From assembly GCA_000403495.2 (NCBI GenBank), contig KE159799.1:877901-941900 (forward strand): DNA of 64,000 nucleotides, given 5' to 3'. The translations under genes and the position numbers were made by a program. Shown here piece after piece: positions 1 to 9,123 of this stretch. The notes beneath the pieces were generated by a model. The model had not been told where the DNA came from. It did no database searches and worked only from the letters and a program-made list of their open reading frames with translations. The stretch is from Lachnospiraceae bacterium 10-1. GTDB lineage: Bacteria > Bacillota > Clostridia > Lachnospirales > Lachnospiraceae. Every line of letters begins with the position of its first letter. The first letter of the stretch is position 1.

Positions 1-2411
1 TGCCTGCCCACATTCCCCACGCCGGAATGGTTGATCACCCAGGACACATAACCGGAGCAGTCAAAAGATGTGGAAGGGGACGAGCCGCCCCACACATAAG
101 GGTATCCTAAGTATTTTTCCGCTTCCGCCAGCATAGCCGCAAAACTGCCGTCCCCCATAGCCGCGCCGGGGTCTTCCCCAAAATCAGGTCCTCCCGCCGC
201 GCCTCCGCCCGGAAGGTAGCCGTCCCCGCCCCCTGCCACATAATAGTAAGGGTCTAAATACTCCCCGTTATGGGTCACTTCCAGATGCAGGTGCGGCCCG
301 GTGCTGCTTCCGGTGCTTCCTACGGCGGCAATCACATCCCCGCGTTTTACCGCCTGCCCTGCGCTTACGGAAAGGGACGAACAGTGGGCATACCGGGAGC
401 AGTAACCATCTTCGCCCTCAATCACCACGCACAAGCCGTAGTCCCCGGCATTTCCCGCCGATACCACGGTGCCGTCCTGTGCCGCTTTAATGGGCGTCCC
501 TTCCGCTATGCCGATATCAACGCCCCTGTGCAGGTCTTTCTCTGCGGTAATGGGGTGTACCCTGTACCCGTAAGGGCTGGTGACATAGCTTATCCAAGCA
601 AAATCAAAAGGGCTGCCGTAACACTGGCGGTTGCCGCAGGTCTGCATATATACCCCGTACCGGTCAGACGCATCCCCCGGCGCAAGGCTCCCCGCGATTA
701 TATCCGAAAGGGGCTGTACGGACAGCGTTGTCTTTAGCACATGCCATTCATACTCGTGTTCTTCCCCTTCGTCATCCGTATAAGTGCGTATCTCCGTGAC
801 TTCCTCCCTTGTAAGCTGGTACTGCTCCCCGAACAGGCGGCTTAACTCCGCTTCCACCTGGGTATAGGTGAAATCATCATAGGCGGCGGAAAGATAGCCC
901 ATCAGTTCATAGGGGTTGTGCCCGATCTCCCCGATGTTATAACGGTATTCATCATATCCGGGGTAATCTTCCTCCGTCCGGTCAATCTCCATCTGTAAAT
1001 CCGTCTCCAGTTCGGTATACCTTAGTTCGCTCTGGTTGATCTCCGCATCATCCGCCACATAACAGGTGGATATGACTGCGGACTGTACGCCGGAAAGCAT
1101 GGCGGAACAGGAAGAAAACAGGGAACCGAACATGGAAATGATCAGTATGCCGATCCCCACGATTCCCAGGACGGCCTTATGGGAAGCTACAGCCTGCGCC
1201 AGCGCCCGCACCACCTGTCCGGCAGCGGAAAGCACATTTGTGGTGTGTTTTACCTCCTTTGCCGCTTCCCTGGCCGCAGCCGCATATCTGCGTTTCAGCT
1301 TCTGTTTCTGAATCCACTTCGCCAGCGCTTTTTTCTCCAGTTCCGGATTCTCGGAAAGTCTTTTTTGGTAGGCCATATCCACGTTTGCCTGTGCAAGCCG
1401 CCCCTGCGCCTTCCTTACTTCACGGTAGGGTTTTTCCCGGAGACGCTGCCGCCTTTTCCGCAGTGCCGCCCCTGCGCCCCTCTCTACAGCAAACTCCGCT
1501 TTGTGTGAGGCTTCCACGCCCACGTTATCCGCTTCCGTTTCGCGGATTTTCTGGTGTACTTTCAGGACAGCCGCCGTGTATGCCGTGCGTCCGGCCGCCC
1601 TGCCCGCCCTTTTTATCAGGGGCGGTTTTTCATTCTCAGGGATGGTTTCTTTCTCAAAGCGCAGGCGGCGCTTTACCTTTCCGGATTCACTGTCATGCTC
1701 CTTTTGCAGACGCACACGGGTACGGGCCGGGAGGTTTTCCTGTGCTTTTATCAGTTTCCCTTCCGCTTTTTCCACCCTCCTTTGTGCTTTTTCATACTGC
1801 TTTATCCGGCGCGGCTTTGCCGCCCCCTTTTCCCCGGCAGCCTTTTCCCCTTCCGGGGCTTTCTCCCCGGCGCGTTCCTCCGGCGGTATCTCGCTTTTTT
1901 CATAATGCAGCCGTGCAGCCTTCTCCGGTTTTTCGCTGTCAGCGGAGAATTTTGCCGCCATCCGCTTTTTTCTGTCCGCCCGGATTTTGGAAGCATCTGC
2001 CGCCTCTGCCCTGTCTGCCTCAAAAATATGCCTGTTTTCCGGCAGATCGGGCATAGCTGTTTCTCCCCGTGCCGCTGTTTCCTCTGGCGCTGCCGGTTCC
2101 CCGTCCTGCCTTTCTTCCTTTACAGTTTCCTTTATCGGGCTGTGCCGCGCTGCCCCATACCGTTTCCTGCCCTCCGCCGCACTGCCGGCATCACGCACAG
2201 GTGCGCCGTCACCGCACATGGTTTTCTGCGTCCGGCTTTTTGCGCGGTGCCCTGCAGCCGCATCTTCCGCCTTTTCCCGTCCAAAAGATACATCCGCGAG
2301 CCTGCCGCTGATCCTCTGCTCAGTACCTGCCGTCAGGTTTTTCTCTGTCAGGCCGTCACGGGTCATTTTCTGGACTTTTTTATCCCGCGCCCGAAATTCC
2401 TGCCCCCTCAT
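1..2411 (-). CDS. M23/NlpC-P60 cell-wall hydrolase of the conjugation module (partial, C-terminus off window)
   Basis: The reading frame is open from ATG at 2411 to the window edge, about 803 codons. The N-terminal third is a basic, Arg/Lys/Ala-rich cytoplasmic region, followed by one hydrophobic segment (SHKAVLGIVGIGILIISMFG). A LytM/M23 peptidase domain follows with its typical HLHLE motif near codon 695-705, and then the start of an NlpC/P60 domain (FDCSGYV) at the edge. This is the CD1108-type VirB1-like protein that opens peptidoglycan for the transfer channel. Its ATG overlaps the stop of the upstream DUF6674 gene (ATGA), so the two are translationally coupled. Role is from the family; the domain order is seen. 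Confidence 0.9.
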   Translation of the reverse strand, partial: MRGQEFRARDKKVQKMTRDGLTEKNLTAGTEQRISGRLADVSFGREKAEDAAAGHRAKSRTQKTMCGDGAPVRDAGSAAEGRKRYGAARHSPIKETVKEERQDGEPAAPEETAARGETAMPDLPENRHIFEADRAEAADASKIRADRKKRMAAKFSADSEKPEKAARLHYEKSEIPPEERAGEKAPEGEKAAGEKGAAKPRRIKQYEKAQRRVEKAEGKLIKAQENLPARTRVRLQKEHDSESGKVKRRLRFEKETIPENEKPPLIKRAGRAAGRTAYTAAVLKVHQKIRETEADNVGVEASHKAEFAVERGAGAALRKRRQRLREKPYREVRKAQGRLAQANVDMAYQKRLSENPELEKKALAKWIQKQKLKRRYAAAAREAAKEVKHTTNVLSAAGQVVRALAQAVASHKAVLGIVGIGILIISMFGSLFSSCSAMLSGVQSAVISTCYVADDAEINQSELRYTELETDLQMEIDRTEEDYPGYDEYRYNIGEIGHNPYELMGYLSAAYDDFTYTQVEAELSRLFGEQYQLTREEVTEIRTYTDDEGEEHEYEWHVLKTTLSVQPLSDIIAGSLAPGDASDRYGVYMQTCGNRQCYGSPFDFAWISYVTSPYGYRVHPITAEKDLHRGVDIGIAEGTPIKAAQDGTVVSAGNAGDYGLCVVIEGEDGYCSRYAHCSSLSVSAGQAVKRGDVIAAVGSTGSSTGPHLHLEVTHNGEYLDPYYYVAGGGDGYLPGGGAAGGPDFGEDPGAAMGDGSFAAMLAEAEKYLGYPYVWGGSSPSTSFDCSGYVSWVINHSGVGNVGR

Positions 2412-3301
2412 AGCGCCGCCTCATGGCTTTTTGTTCCTTTATCCGGCGCAGGGGAAGGGCGGGCGGCGGCCTGCGCTTTCTTTTCCTGCAAATCCTTCAG
2501 CACGGACGGTTTTTCTTTCCCTTTATCCGGGGACGGCTCCAGATCGTCCAGGTCAGCCGCCTCCGGATGTTCTTCCGGTTCTTCCTGCCCGGCTTCCGGG
2601 AGCGTATCCTCCCTCGTATGCCCCGCCGCCTGTTCCAGACGCTCCATGTTCCCGATTGCGGCAAGGGCCATGTTATTTAATTGGTTCAGGATCGTTTTTT
2701 CCATGCGCAGGGGTGAAAGGACAGCCGCCTGGAAGCGCCCCTCGCTCCCGCCGTCTACCGCCTGCTGTTCTTTCCCTATCAGGGCGCGGCCCGCATTTTT
2801 CATATGCCCGCCTGCGCTCCGCAGTTCATGCCCCAGGCTCTCCACCTTCTCTATGGATTTTTTTACATCCGCAATGGATTCCCCGATGCCCTTCTGTATA
2901 CTTTCCAGCGCCTTTTTGATACCAAGCGCGGAAACTGCATGGTCTAACGCCTTTACGCCGGTGCGCTTAAAGCCTTCCACAGCTTCCTTTGCGCCCTCCA
3001 CAATACGCTCTTTCATCTCTGCAAGACACGCCTGCATCACCTGAAGCCTGCCCTCCACCGCATCCGCTATGCGGGATACAAAACGCTTTGCCGGATTCTC
3101 CTGCATTTTTGCAAGTTGCCCTTTAACTTCGTGCAGTTCCGCTAATGCTTTGTTAAGCTGGTTTTCCATGTTGTCCATCTGCCAGAGCATCATGGAATAG
3201 TCCTGCCCCTTATCGGGACGGTTCTCCATCAAAAGCTGTAAAAACTGTTTAACCGCTTCATTCTCCTGAAGCTGTTCTGTCTGCACATTTTGATCGTTCA
3301 T
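2408..3301 (-). CDS. DUF6674-type coiled-coil protein of the ICE
   Basis: 297 residues, mostly charged amphipathic helix without a signal peptide or membrane segment. The opening (MNDQNVQTEQLQENEAVKQF) resembles DUF6674 proteins of Tn1549-like ICEs. The C-terminal 70 residues are Glu/Ala/Pro-rich and probably disordered. It overlaps the wall hydrolase downstream by 4 bp. Function unknown; its place in the transfer operon suggests an accessory conjugation role. Confidence 0.75.
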   Translation of the reverse strand: MNDQNVQTEQLQENEAVKQFLQLLMENRPDKGQDYSMMLWQMDNMENQLNKALAELHEVKGQLAKMQENPAKRFVSRIADAVEGRLQVMQACLAEMKERIVEGAKEAVEGFKRTGVKALDHAVSALGIKKALESIQKGIGESIADVKKSIEKVESLGHELRSAGGHMKNAGRALIGKEQQAVDGGSEGRFQAAVLSPLRMEKTILNQLNNMALAAIGNMERLEQAAGHTREDTLPEAGQEEPEEHPEAADLDDLEPSPDKGKEKPSVLKDLQEKKAQAAARPSPAPDKGTKSHEAAL

Positions 3302-3335
3302 GTTCTTTTCCTCCTTCCTGCCGGCTTCTTTTCAT

Positions 3336-3366
3336 AATAAAAAGGCGTAGCAGAAAATACGCCTCC
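3336..3366 (-). terminator. Hairpin with T-run between methyltransferase and DUF6674 genes
   Basis: On the minus strand GGCGTA, an 8-nt loop and TACGCC are followed by TTTTTATT. It sits downstream of the methyltransferase and upstream of the DUF6674 gene, so it may attenuate rather than end operon transcription. Confidence 0.5.
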
Positions 3367-3438
3367 CTGCAAAAACTGATTTCATTGTCCCTGTCTAAAA
3401 AAGTCTTAATCAATTCATCCCCATCGTTTAAAAAAGAT

Positions 3439-4140
3439 TTATAATTGCTTGATTCTATTCTGTGAAGTTCTAAACCACCTGCTTTCTATTTCCACGCCTA
3501 TAAATCTTCGGTTTAACTTGATACACGCTTCCCCTGTTGAGCAGCTCCCCATAAATGGGTCAAGACACACTTCATTTTCCTGCGTGGAACATCTGACCAG
3601 ATGCTCTATCATAGCTACCGGTTTTTCTGTCGGGTGACGCTTTTCTTTTCCTCTCGGTATCCTTTCCTCTATGACCGTTGAACCCGCAAAATGCCCTTTC
3701 CTATAACTCCCTTTTCTATACATAAGGATAAACTCCGCCCTTTTGGGATAATAGGTAGAAGGCACCGTCATTTTTTTATCCAGCACTAACAATTCACAGA
3801 ATTTAAAGTTACAGTCGGTGCAGGCTTTATGGATGGAAAAAAGATTCCTGTCATTGGTCATCACATAAAAATACCGTTCATTTTTCAATATCCGGTATAT
3901 TTCCGGTATCCACCTGTTAAAAGCAATGTACTTTGTACTGAAACCGCAATTCCTGAATATTTCTCCATTCTCATAATTCAGCTTCCCATTTTTCATCCCA
4001 CCGCCTGCCAGTTCAAAAGGCGGGTCAGTAAAGACCAGATCAATGCTGCCATCTGCAAAGCCGTCTGCAATATTCAAAAAATCGGCGTGATATAACGTGG
4101 CTTTTTCCGTTTCGTACATGGTTGCAGTATCTTTATCCAT
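3439..4140 (-). CDS. Site-specific DNA methyltransferase (N6-adenine or N4-cytosine type)
   Basis: 233 residues. Catalytic motif TDPPF at residues 38-42 comes before the HPTEKP motif (169-174) and the SAM-binding segment DPFMGSCSTGEA (194-205). This is the permuted order of class beta DNA methyltransferases. No restriction endonuclease gene is beside it, so it is probably an orphan enzyme that modifies the ICE or host DNA, perhaps as anti-restriction protection during transfer (inference). Start is ATG at 4140, with GAGG just upstream and a stronger AAGGAGG further off. It lies between a radical SAM gene and DUF6674 within the transfer operon. Confidence 0.88.
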   Translation of the reverse strand: MDKDTATMYETEKATLYHADFLNIADGFADGSIDLVFTDPPFELAGGGMKNGKLNYENGEIFRNCGFSTKYIAFNRWIPEIYRILKNERYFYVMTNDRNLFSIHKACTDCNFKFCELLVLDKKMTVPSTYYPKRAEFILMYRKGSYRKGHFAGSTVIEERIPRGKEKRHPTEKPVAMIEHLVRCSTQENEVCLDPFMGSCSTGEACIKLNRRFIGVEIESRWFRTSQNRIKQL

Positions 4141-4200
4141 ATCCCTCTTTCACCTCCTTCCAGCAGACAAAATAGTAGATTTTTATACATCCCCATCCTC

Positions 4201-5115
4201 TCAACATAAAATAGCTACCCTTTTTCTGTAATCGCCCGGATCATAGTCCTTAAAATCCTTTACAGAATAGAACAGCCGTTTATTGTTTACCCATCTCTGT
4301 ATCTTCCGTGTTTCTTCCGGTGCGGTGGGTTTTTCGTACACCATCACATACGGGTCATATCCCATATCGCGCAGAGTATAAATGCGGTATAAGTCCTGTT
4401 CATGGGTGCTGCCATAATTGGTAAGGACATAGACACGCCTTTTCCGCTTATCCTTTACCTTTGTCAATTCCAAGAATCTCCTGAAATACGGTATCAGGTC
4501 ATCTTCCGGGTTATCCCATGCAAAATGCAGCATTTTTGTTTTTACCTTATTTAATGCCGCTGCTTTTTCCGGCGTAACCAGCCGTACATCAAGCCCCTGC
4601 GTAAAGTCAACCATTGCACCGCTGTCCGCAAGCTGCCCTAAGAGCCTTTTCCAATCCGGGCAGGCTAAAATGTTAGCGTCTAAAAGTTTGATCTCTTTTT
4701 CGCCGCCCCAAAATTCTGACAGGTCAGCCACCGCTTCCGTTTTTCTTCCCTCCTTTTCCCCGACTATGCAGAATCCGCACCCACGGGGGCATCCTCTGGA
4801 AAGGAAGCCGTAGGCTGTCCCCGCATACTGCGGGTACAGCCCATAATCCGGGTGTGTATGCTCTATGGCGTAAGGCAGCTTATTGTCAAGGCCGTATCCT
4901 GTGCCGCCCTTTATGATGTGGTCTGCTTTTATATCTCCTTCGTAATCTTTTGAATAGGTGTCCGTGAATACCCTGCTCATATAAACAAGGTCATACCGCT
5001 TTCTGCCATCGTGCCATTCCACCAGATCGCCCCTTGCCTTATGGTAAGCAGACAGCTTCATCAGGCAGAGATTGGGAAAACGGTGCCCGTCCACGTCGAT
5101 CAGCCCTATCCTCAT
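4201..5115 (-). CDS. Radical SAM protein
   Basis: 304 residues. Cys109, Cys113 and Cys116 in SRGCPRGCGFC form the CxxxCxxC motif that binds the [4Fe-4S] cluster of radical SAM enzymes. The flanking sequence is similar to phage- and ICE-borne radical SAM proteins that lack an extra C-terminal cluster domain. Its ATG overlaps the virB4 stop (ATGA), so it is co-translated with the conjugation ATPase, an unusual partner. Substrate cannot be inferred. It may work with the neighbouring methyltransferase on DNA, but that is only context. Confidence 0.85.
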   Translation of the reverse strand: MRIGLIDVDGHRFPNLCLMKLSAYHKARGDLVEWHDGRKRYDLVYMSRVFTDTYSKDYEGDIKADHIIKGGTGYGLDNKLPYAIEHTHPDYGLYPQYAGTAYGFLSRGCPRGCGFCIVGEKEGRKTEAVADLSEFWGGEKEIKLLDANILACPDWKRLLGQLADSGAMVDFTQGLDVRLVTPEKAAALNKVKTKMLHFAWDNPEDDLIPYFRRFLELTKVKDKRKRRVYVLTNYGSTHEQDLYRIYTLRDMGYDPYVMVYEKPTAPEETRKIQRWVNNKRLFYSVKDFKDYDPGDYRKRVAILC

Positions 5116-7583
5116 TTCCCATCCTCCGCCAAATCCTCCGGCCTGGTTGTAAGCAGGTGGTACAAATGGGTGTCCTTCGGGAAATGGTCGATAAAAGGGA
5201 TGATCACATTCCCGTAAAATAAAAGCCCCTCACCGGCATTGGAATTAGTGACATACGAAAGCTGGTGAGGGGAAATATTCAGTTGTTTCGCCAGAATCTG
5301 CCTGTCTCCTGCGGCCTGGTTGAGCATGTAGATAAAATCACTGTTCTCAAAAATATTCTCAATCTCCCGCGAGGAAAGCAGGTCTTTCACGTTCTGAGTG
5401 ATGCCGGTCGGGACACCGCCCCATTTCCTAAAGCGTTTCCAGATTTCCACACTGTAAGCCGCCGTCTGTTCCTCTTTTAAAAGCAGGTGGAACTCATCAA
5501 TATAGAGCCGCGTTGACTTATGCACTTCCCGGTTTACGGTAACACGGCCCCAGACCTGATCCTGCACCACCAGCATCCCCAGCTTTTTAAGCTGCTTTCC
5601 GAGTTCCTTAATGTCATAGCAGACAATGCGTGATTTTATATCCACATTTGTCCGGTGGTTAAAGACGCTCAAAGAGCCTGTCACATAGATTGCCATGCAG
5701 TCCACCACATGCCGCGCCTTATCTCCCCCGTACTTTTGGATTTCCTCATATAAATCCTGCAAGACCGGCATTTTTTCCGGGCACGGATCGTCAAAAAACC
5801 GGTGGTACACCCTGCGCAGGCACTGGTCGATGATACTCTTTTCGTCCGGCTCCACCTTCCCCATCATCAGCTCCATGAGTGACAGGATAAAATCACTCTT
5901 TAAGATCAGCGGGTCATCATCCTCGCTGTAATTCAAGTTAATATCCATCGGGTTAATGTACTGCGTGGATGTGGGGGAAACTTTGATCACCTGCCCGCCC
6001 AGCGCTGTCACAAGGGGAGAATATTCCGCCTCCGGGTCAATAATCGCTATATCATCCGTGGTAATCAGGAAAGAATTGGTAATCTCCCGCTTTGCTGAAA
6101 AGGACTTGCCTGCGCCGGGTGTGCCGAGTATCAGCCCGTTCGGGTTTTTCAGTTTCTTCCGGTCACACATGATCAGGTTGCTGCTGAGCGCGTTTACCCC
6201 GTAATAAAGGGCTTCCCCGCTCTGGAAAAGTTCCTGTGTCGTAAACGGCACAAAGATCGCCGTGCTGCTTGTGGTAAGCCCCCTTTGTATCTCCACCTGG
6301 TTTACGCCAAGCGGAAGCGAGGATACAAACCCCTGCTCCTGCTGGTAGGCGAGCCGCCTGAGGGCGCAGTTGTATTTCTGCGCGATTCCTGCCGTCTGGA
6401 ACACATTGTTCTCCAGCTTCTGCCGCTTGTCCGCCAGGTTCATCACAAGGATTGTGACTAAAAACATACGCTCATTCCGGCTCTGCAAATCTTCCAACAG
6501 CGTCTTTGCTTCATTTCCGTATGTTGCAAGGTCGGACGGGATGATATCCATATCATACCCTGCGCGCACTGCCTTTTTCTGTTCCTCAATCTTCATTTTA
6601 TCAATATCCGTCAGCTTGCGCTTGATGGTCTTGATCGCCGCGCTCTGGTCGATGGACTGGATATGCAGCGTCACCACCATGCCATTCTCCAGGTCAAGAA
6701 AATCCGCCAGCATCCGGTCAGTCAGTTCCGGCGCTAAAATCTGTATAAAGGACGCTGCGTCGTAAGTCCGCCCCACTTTGAAATACTGCCCATTCTGGAA
6801 AGTGAAGCTGTCCGGCGCAATAAAATCCTTGCTGGAAAGCCCCGTCCGCCAGATTGCATCCCACGAAAAGTGAAATTTCCTCTCCCCGGCAGGGTGGAAC
6901 ATCTGGTGCAGGATAACAAGGCGCTCATAACCGTCCAGGGATTTCGCTTTTACCCCAAGCACCTTGAAATTCGCCATGATGTCGGCCTCAATCCTCTCCA
7001 ACCGTGTCTTTGCGGCTTTCAGGTTTTCAGCTTCCACCCCAAAGGTGATGTATTTTGTCTTTGTCAGCCCATTGTTGCCGCGCGAAAGCTGTCCCCGGAG
7101 CATCCCGGCATATTCACGCCGGATTTCATTAAATGCGTCCCCCTGCTCCGGTATGTCGATGGACTTTCTGAAACGCTCCATATCCGCCCTCTGGTTGATA
7201 AAGGAAAGCTGGAAGCGGATGGACGAATCAAAGTAGTTCAAGAAATCGCACCAGTTCTCAAAAATGATGTTCTTATCCTCATTCTGTGCAAGCTGATAGT
7301 TTATGTCAAAAAACTCAACCTGTTTTGTAAAATAATGCCCGTCCACGTCACAGATGCCGTCCCGGTGCATTTCCCGGTAAGGGATCGTCTCCTGTGCGGA
7401 CTTCGGGATTTTCCCGTCCCGCTTCGCTTTCTTCACGGCGGCGACAAGCCTCTTTTTTTCCTGCTTTGCCAGTTTCCCCTCCGGCATAAGCCTGATCGCC
7501 TTTAAGTCCTCCTTATCTTTTCTGTACTGGTTTTTTGCGGCCTGCAGGTTTCTTTCCTGCCTTGCCTGCTGTCTTGTTTTCAA
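5112..7583 (-). CDS. virB4: VirB4-like conjugation ATPase
   Basis: 823 residues from a TTG start at 7583, preceded by AAGGAGG with a 9-nt spacer. The frame stays open to 7637, but that stretch lies inside the PrgI gene. Walker A is GTPGAGKS at about residue 487-494, and YIDEFHLLLK is the Walker B region. The N-terminal CagE/TrbE-type domain precedes the ATPase. VirB4 powers assembly and substrate transfer in the type IV secretion system at the inner face of the membrane. The 3' end of prgI overlaps by about 70 bp and radical SAM follows by 4-bp overlap, so this is one tightly packed operon. Confidence 0.95.
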   Translation of the reverse strand: MKTRQQARQERNLQAAKNQYRKDKEDLKAIRLMPEGKLAKQEKKRLVAAVKKAKRDGKIPKSAQETIPYREMHRDGICDVDGHYFTKQVEFFDINYQLAQNEDKNIIFENWCDFLNYFDSSIRFQLSFINQRADMERFRKSIDIPEQGDAFNEIRREYAGMLRGQLSRGNNGLTKTKYITFGVEAENLKAAKTRLERIEADIMANFKVLGVKAKSLDGYERLVILHQMFHPAGERKFHFSWDAIWRTGLSSKDFIAPDSFTFQNGQYFKVGRTYDAASFIQILAPELTDRMLADFLDLENGMVVTLHIQSIDQSAAIKTIKRKLTDIDKMKIEEQKKAVRAGYDMDIIPSDLATYGNEAKTLLEDLQSRNERMFLVTILVMNLADKRQKLENNVFQTAGIAQKYNCALRRLAYQQEQGFVSSLPLGVNQVEIQRGLTTSSTAIFVPFTTQELFQSGEALYYGVNALSSNLIMCDRKKLKNPNGLILGTPGAGKSFSAKREITNSFLITTDDIAIIDPEAEYSPLVTALGGQVIKVSPTSTQYINPMDINLNYSEDDDPLILKSDFILSLMELMMGKVEPDEKSIIDQCLRRVYHRFFDDPCPEKMPVLQDLYEEIQKYGGDKARHVVDCMAIYVTGSLSVFNHRTNVDIKSRIVCYDIKELGKQLKKLGMLVVQDQVWGRVTVNREVHKSTRLYIDEFHLLLKEEQTAAYSVEIWKRFRKWGGVPTGITQNVKDLLSSREIENIFENSDFIYMLNQAAGDRQILAKQLNISPHQLSYVTNSNAGEGLLFYGNVIIPFIDHFPKDTHLYHLLTTRPEDLAEDGK

Positions 7584-7935
7584 TCTGCTCTGCCTCCTTA
7601 TCAAAATCCGCCTGCCGCATAAGCGCGGCATAGCCATTATTCGTGCGGTAGGGCCTCCCCGGTGGCCGCAGGAAAGTGACGTTTACAAAGTTTTTCAGCA
7701 CTTTCTCAAGCGGCTGCCCGTCCTTTTCATATATCCCAAATGCAAAAAAGGGCAGCATCAGGCCGATCATCAAAAGGGCGGCGGATTCATTCCCTATGCT
7801 GCCACGGGTAAAAAGATAGGCAGGGATTCCCACAAGGCCGCCCAGCCCGAACGTGACAAGCTGCCGCTTTGTCAGGTTGAATGCCACCTTCGTTTTTACT
7901 TTTGTCAAATCCTTCGGTACAGGCACAAACGGCAT
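7513..7935 (-). CDS. prgI: PrgI-family membrane protein (VirB3-like)
   Basis: 140 residues with two adjacent hydrophobic segments, at about residues 27-45 and 53-70, then a basic cytoplasmic tail. The opening VPVPKDLTKVKTKVAFNLT and the position directly before virB4 match PrgI, the VirB3-like partner of VirB4 in Gram-positive conjugation systems. It overlaps the start of virB4, and its tail (GRKKPVQKR) is coded in a different frame from the VirB4 N-terminus. Confidence 0.9.
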   Translation of the reverse strand: MPFVPVPKDLTKVKTKVAFNLTKRQLVTFGLGGLVGIPAYLFTRGSIGNESAALLMIGLMLPFFAFGIYEKDGQPLEKVLKNFVNVTFLRPPGRPYRTNNGYAALMRQADFDKEAEQIENKTAGKAGKKPAGRKKPVQKR

Positions 7936-7936
7936 C

Positions 7937-8434
7937 CTACCTCACCTCCCTGTCTTTGTTTTTTGCAGTGGTTTTTTCTCCGGGGACAGGCGGCGCGGCA
8001 AGCTGGCCTTTAATAGACGGCTTTTCCTGCTGCTTCCTTACCGCCTCCCTTTCTTCCCGCACCAGGTCCACAAACCCGTCCAGCACAGCCGGATGGCTCC
8101 CTACTATAAAATCCAGCCCCCGGTCAGAACCGTGCATACTGCCCATATCAAAACTGCCTGCCCACTCCCTATTGCTCCGGGAAAAGCGTCCGTCATAATT
8201 AAGGTGCTGGAGGGTATTTGCCAGCACCCATTCCACGCGGTCAGGGCCGTACTCCTCCATGACCGGCCTGATGCACTCTTTTTTCAGGTGCATCCCGTCA
8301 AAGTTCTCCCGTATTGCCGCCTCAACCGCTTTCTTACAGGCAATATTCAGCTTGTGTGACTCCCTGAAAAGGGCTGTTTCTTCCCTCTCCCTTGCTTCTG
8401 CCGGGGATCGTTTATAAATCTGCGGATATTCCAA
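7937..8434 (-). CDS. DUF3849 protein
   Basis: 165 residues, soluble. Residues 5-115 match the DUF3849 pattern known from Tn1549-like ICEs, including a central VEWVLANTLQHL segment. The C-terminal 40 residues are charged and share a KPSIKGQL-type element with the SpoVG and PcfB proteins of this ICE (KPSLRGAL, KPSIKKQL). One base separates its stop from the prgI start. Function unknown. Confidence 0.82.
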   Translation of the reverse strand: MEYPQIYKRSPAEAREREETALFRESHKLNIACKKAVEAAIRENFDGMHLKKECIRPVMEEYGPDRVEWVLANTLQHLNYDGRFSRSNREWAGSFDMGSMHGSDRGLDFIVGSHPAVLDGFVDLVREEREAVRKQQEKPSIKGQLAAPPVPGEKTTAKNKDREVR

Positions 8435-8484
8435 TCCTTTTCCCTCCTTCCGATCTCATGTTCCATGCAGCCACAGGCGGCATA

Positions 8485-9114
8485 TCACCGCGCCCCCTTA
8501 TCCGCTACCCTCTGGCCCTCCGGGGCGGGGCGTGCTGCAACCTCCTTCGCGGCGTTCTGCAAGGCTCCGCGCAGGGACGGCTTCTCCACCGCTTTCTCAT
8601 ATTCCCCCAGGACTGCCGTATTTATGGCCTTGCGCATTTCCGCCGTAGTCGGGCAGCAGATATCATGGTATTTCCCATCGCCGCCTTTGCTGCTGGGCAT
8701 GGCGACAAATTTCCCTTTTTCGCTGTCCATGATGCGGATTCCGTTGACCGCAAAACAGCCGCCGATCGTTGCACTGGCAAAGGCAAGCAGGTTCCCTTTG
8801 TCCTCCTTCATGGGATAGACTTTTACGTTAATTTCCAATGTGTTGTTCTGGTTCTCCATAGCATCCTCCTTTTGATGTTCCATTTCCTGTAAGGGCATAA
8901 GCGCCCCGTTTTCGTAGCTGTATCCTGCTTTCCTGGCCGCATTAAGCGTTTCATCCGACACGCGCCCATACAGTGCAAGGTCGGTATCTGCCGCAAACAG
9001 CAGCATATCCCGCTCATTAAATTCCTCCGGCAGTTTGCCGTTCCATGTACGGCGCATCTGCCCGGCTTCATCCATGCGGTATCTGGCAGGCATCCTTCTT
9101 CCTTCCATATACAT
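8485..9114 (-). CDS. SpoVG-domain protein of the ICE, with a strong internal start
   Basis: 209 residues in the full frame. Residues 1-80 are a separate module, and residues 90-175 resemble SpoVG (VKVYPMKEDKGNLLAFASAT). An ATG at 8859 (residue 86) is preceded by AAAAGGAGG with a 5-6-nt spacer, so a 124-residue SpoVG-only protein may be made as well or instead. SpoVG proteins bind nucleic acid and act as site-specific regulators. The C-terminus carries the KPSLRGAL element and a disordered tail. It lies between virB6 and DUF3849. Confidence 0.82.
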   Translation of the reverse strand: MYMEGRRMPARYRMDEAGQMRRTWNGKLPEEFNERDMLLFAADTDLALYGRVSDETLNAARKAGYSYENGALMPLQEMEHQKEDAMENQNNTLEINVKVYPMKEDKGNLLAFASATIGGCFAVNGIRIMDSEKGKFVAMPSSKGGDGKYHDICCPTTAEMRKAINTAVLGEYEKAVEKPSLRGALQNAAKEVAARPAPEGQRVADKGAR

Positions 9115-9123
9115 CCGTCCCCC

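Noticed and set aside
1238..3044. Long plus-strand open frames opposite the M23 peptidase and DUF6674 genes
   Set aside because: Low-complexity Pro/Arg/Cys-rich translations without ribosome sites; they mirror the GC-rich minus-strand genes.
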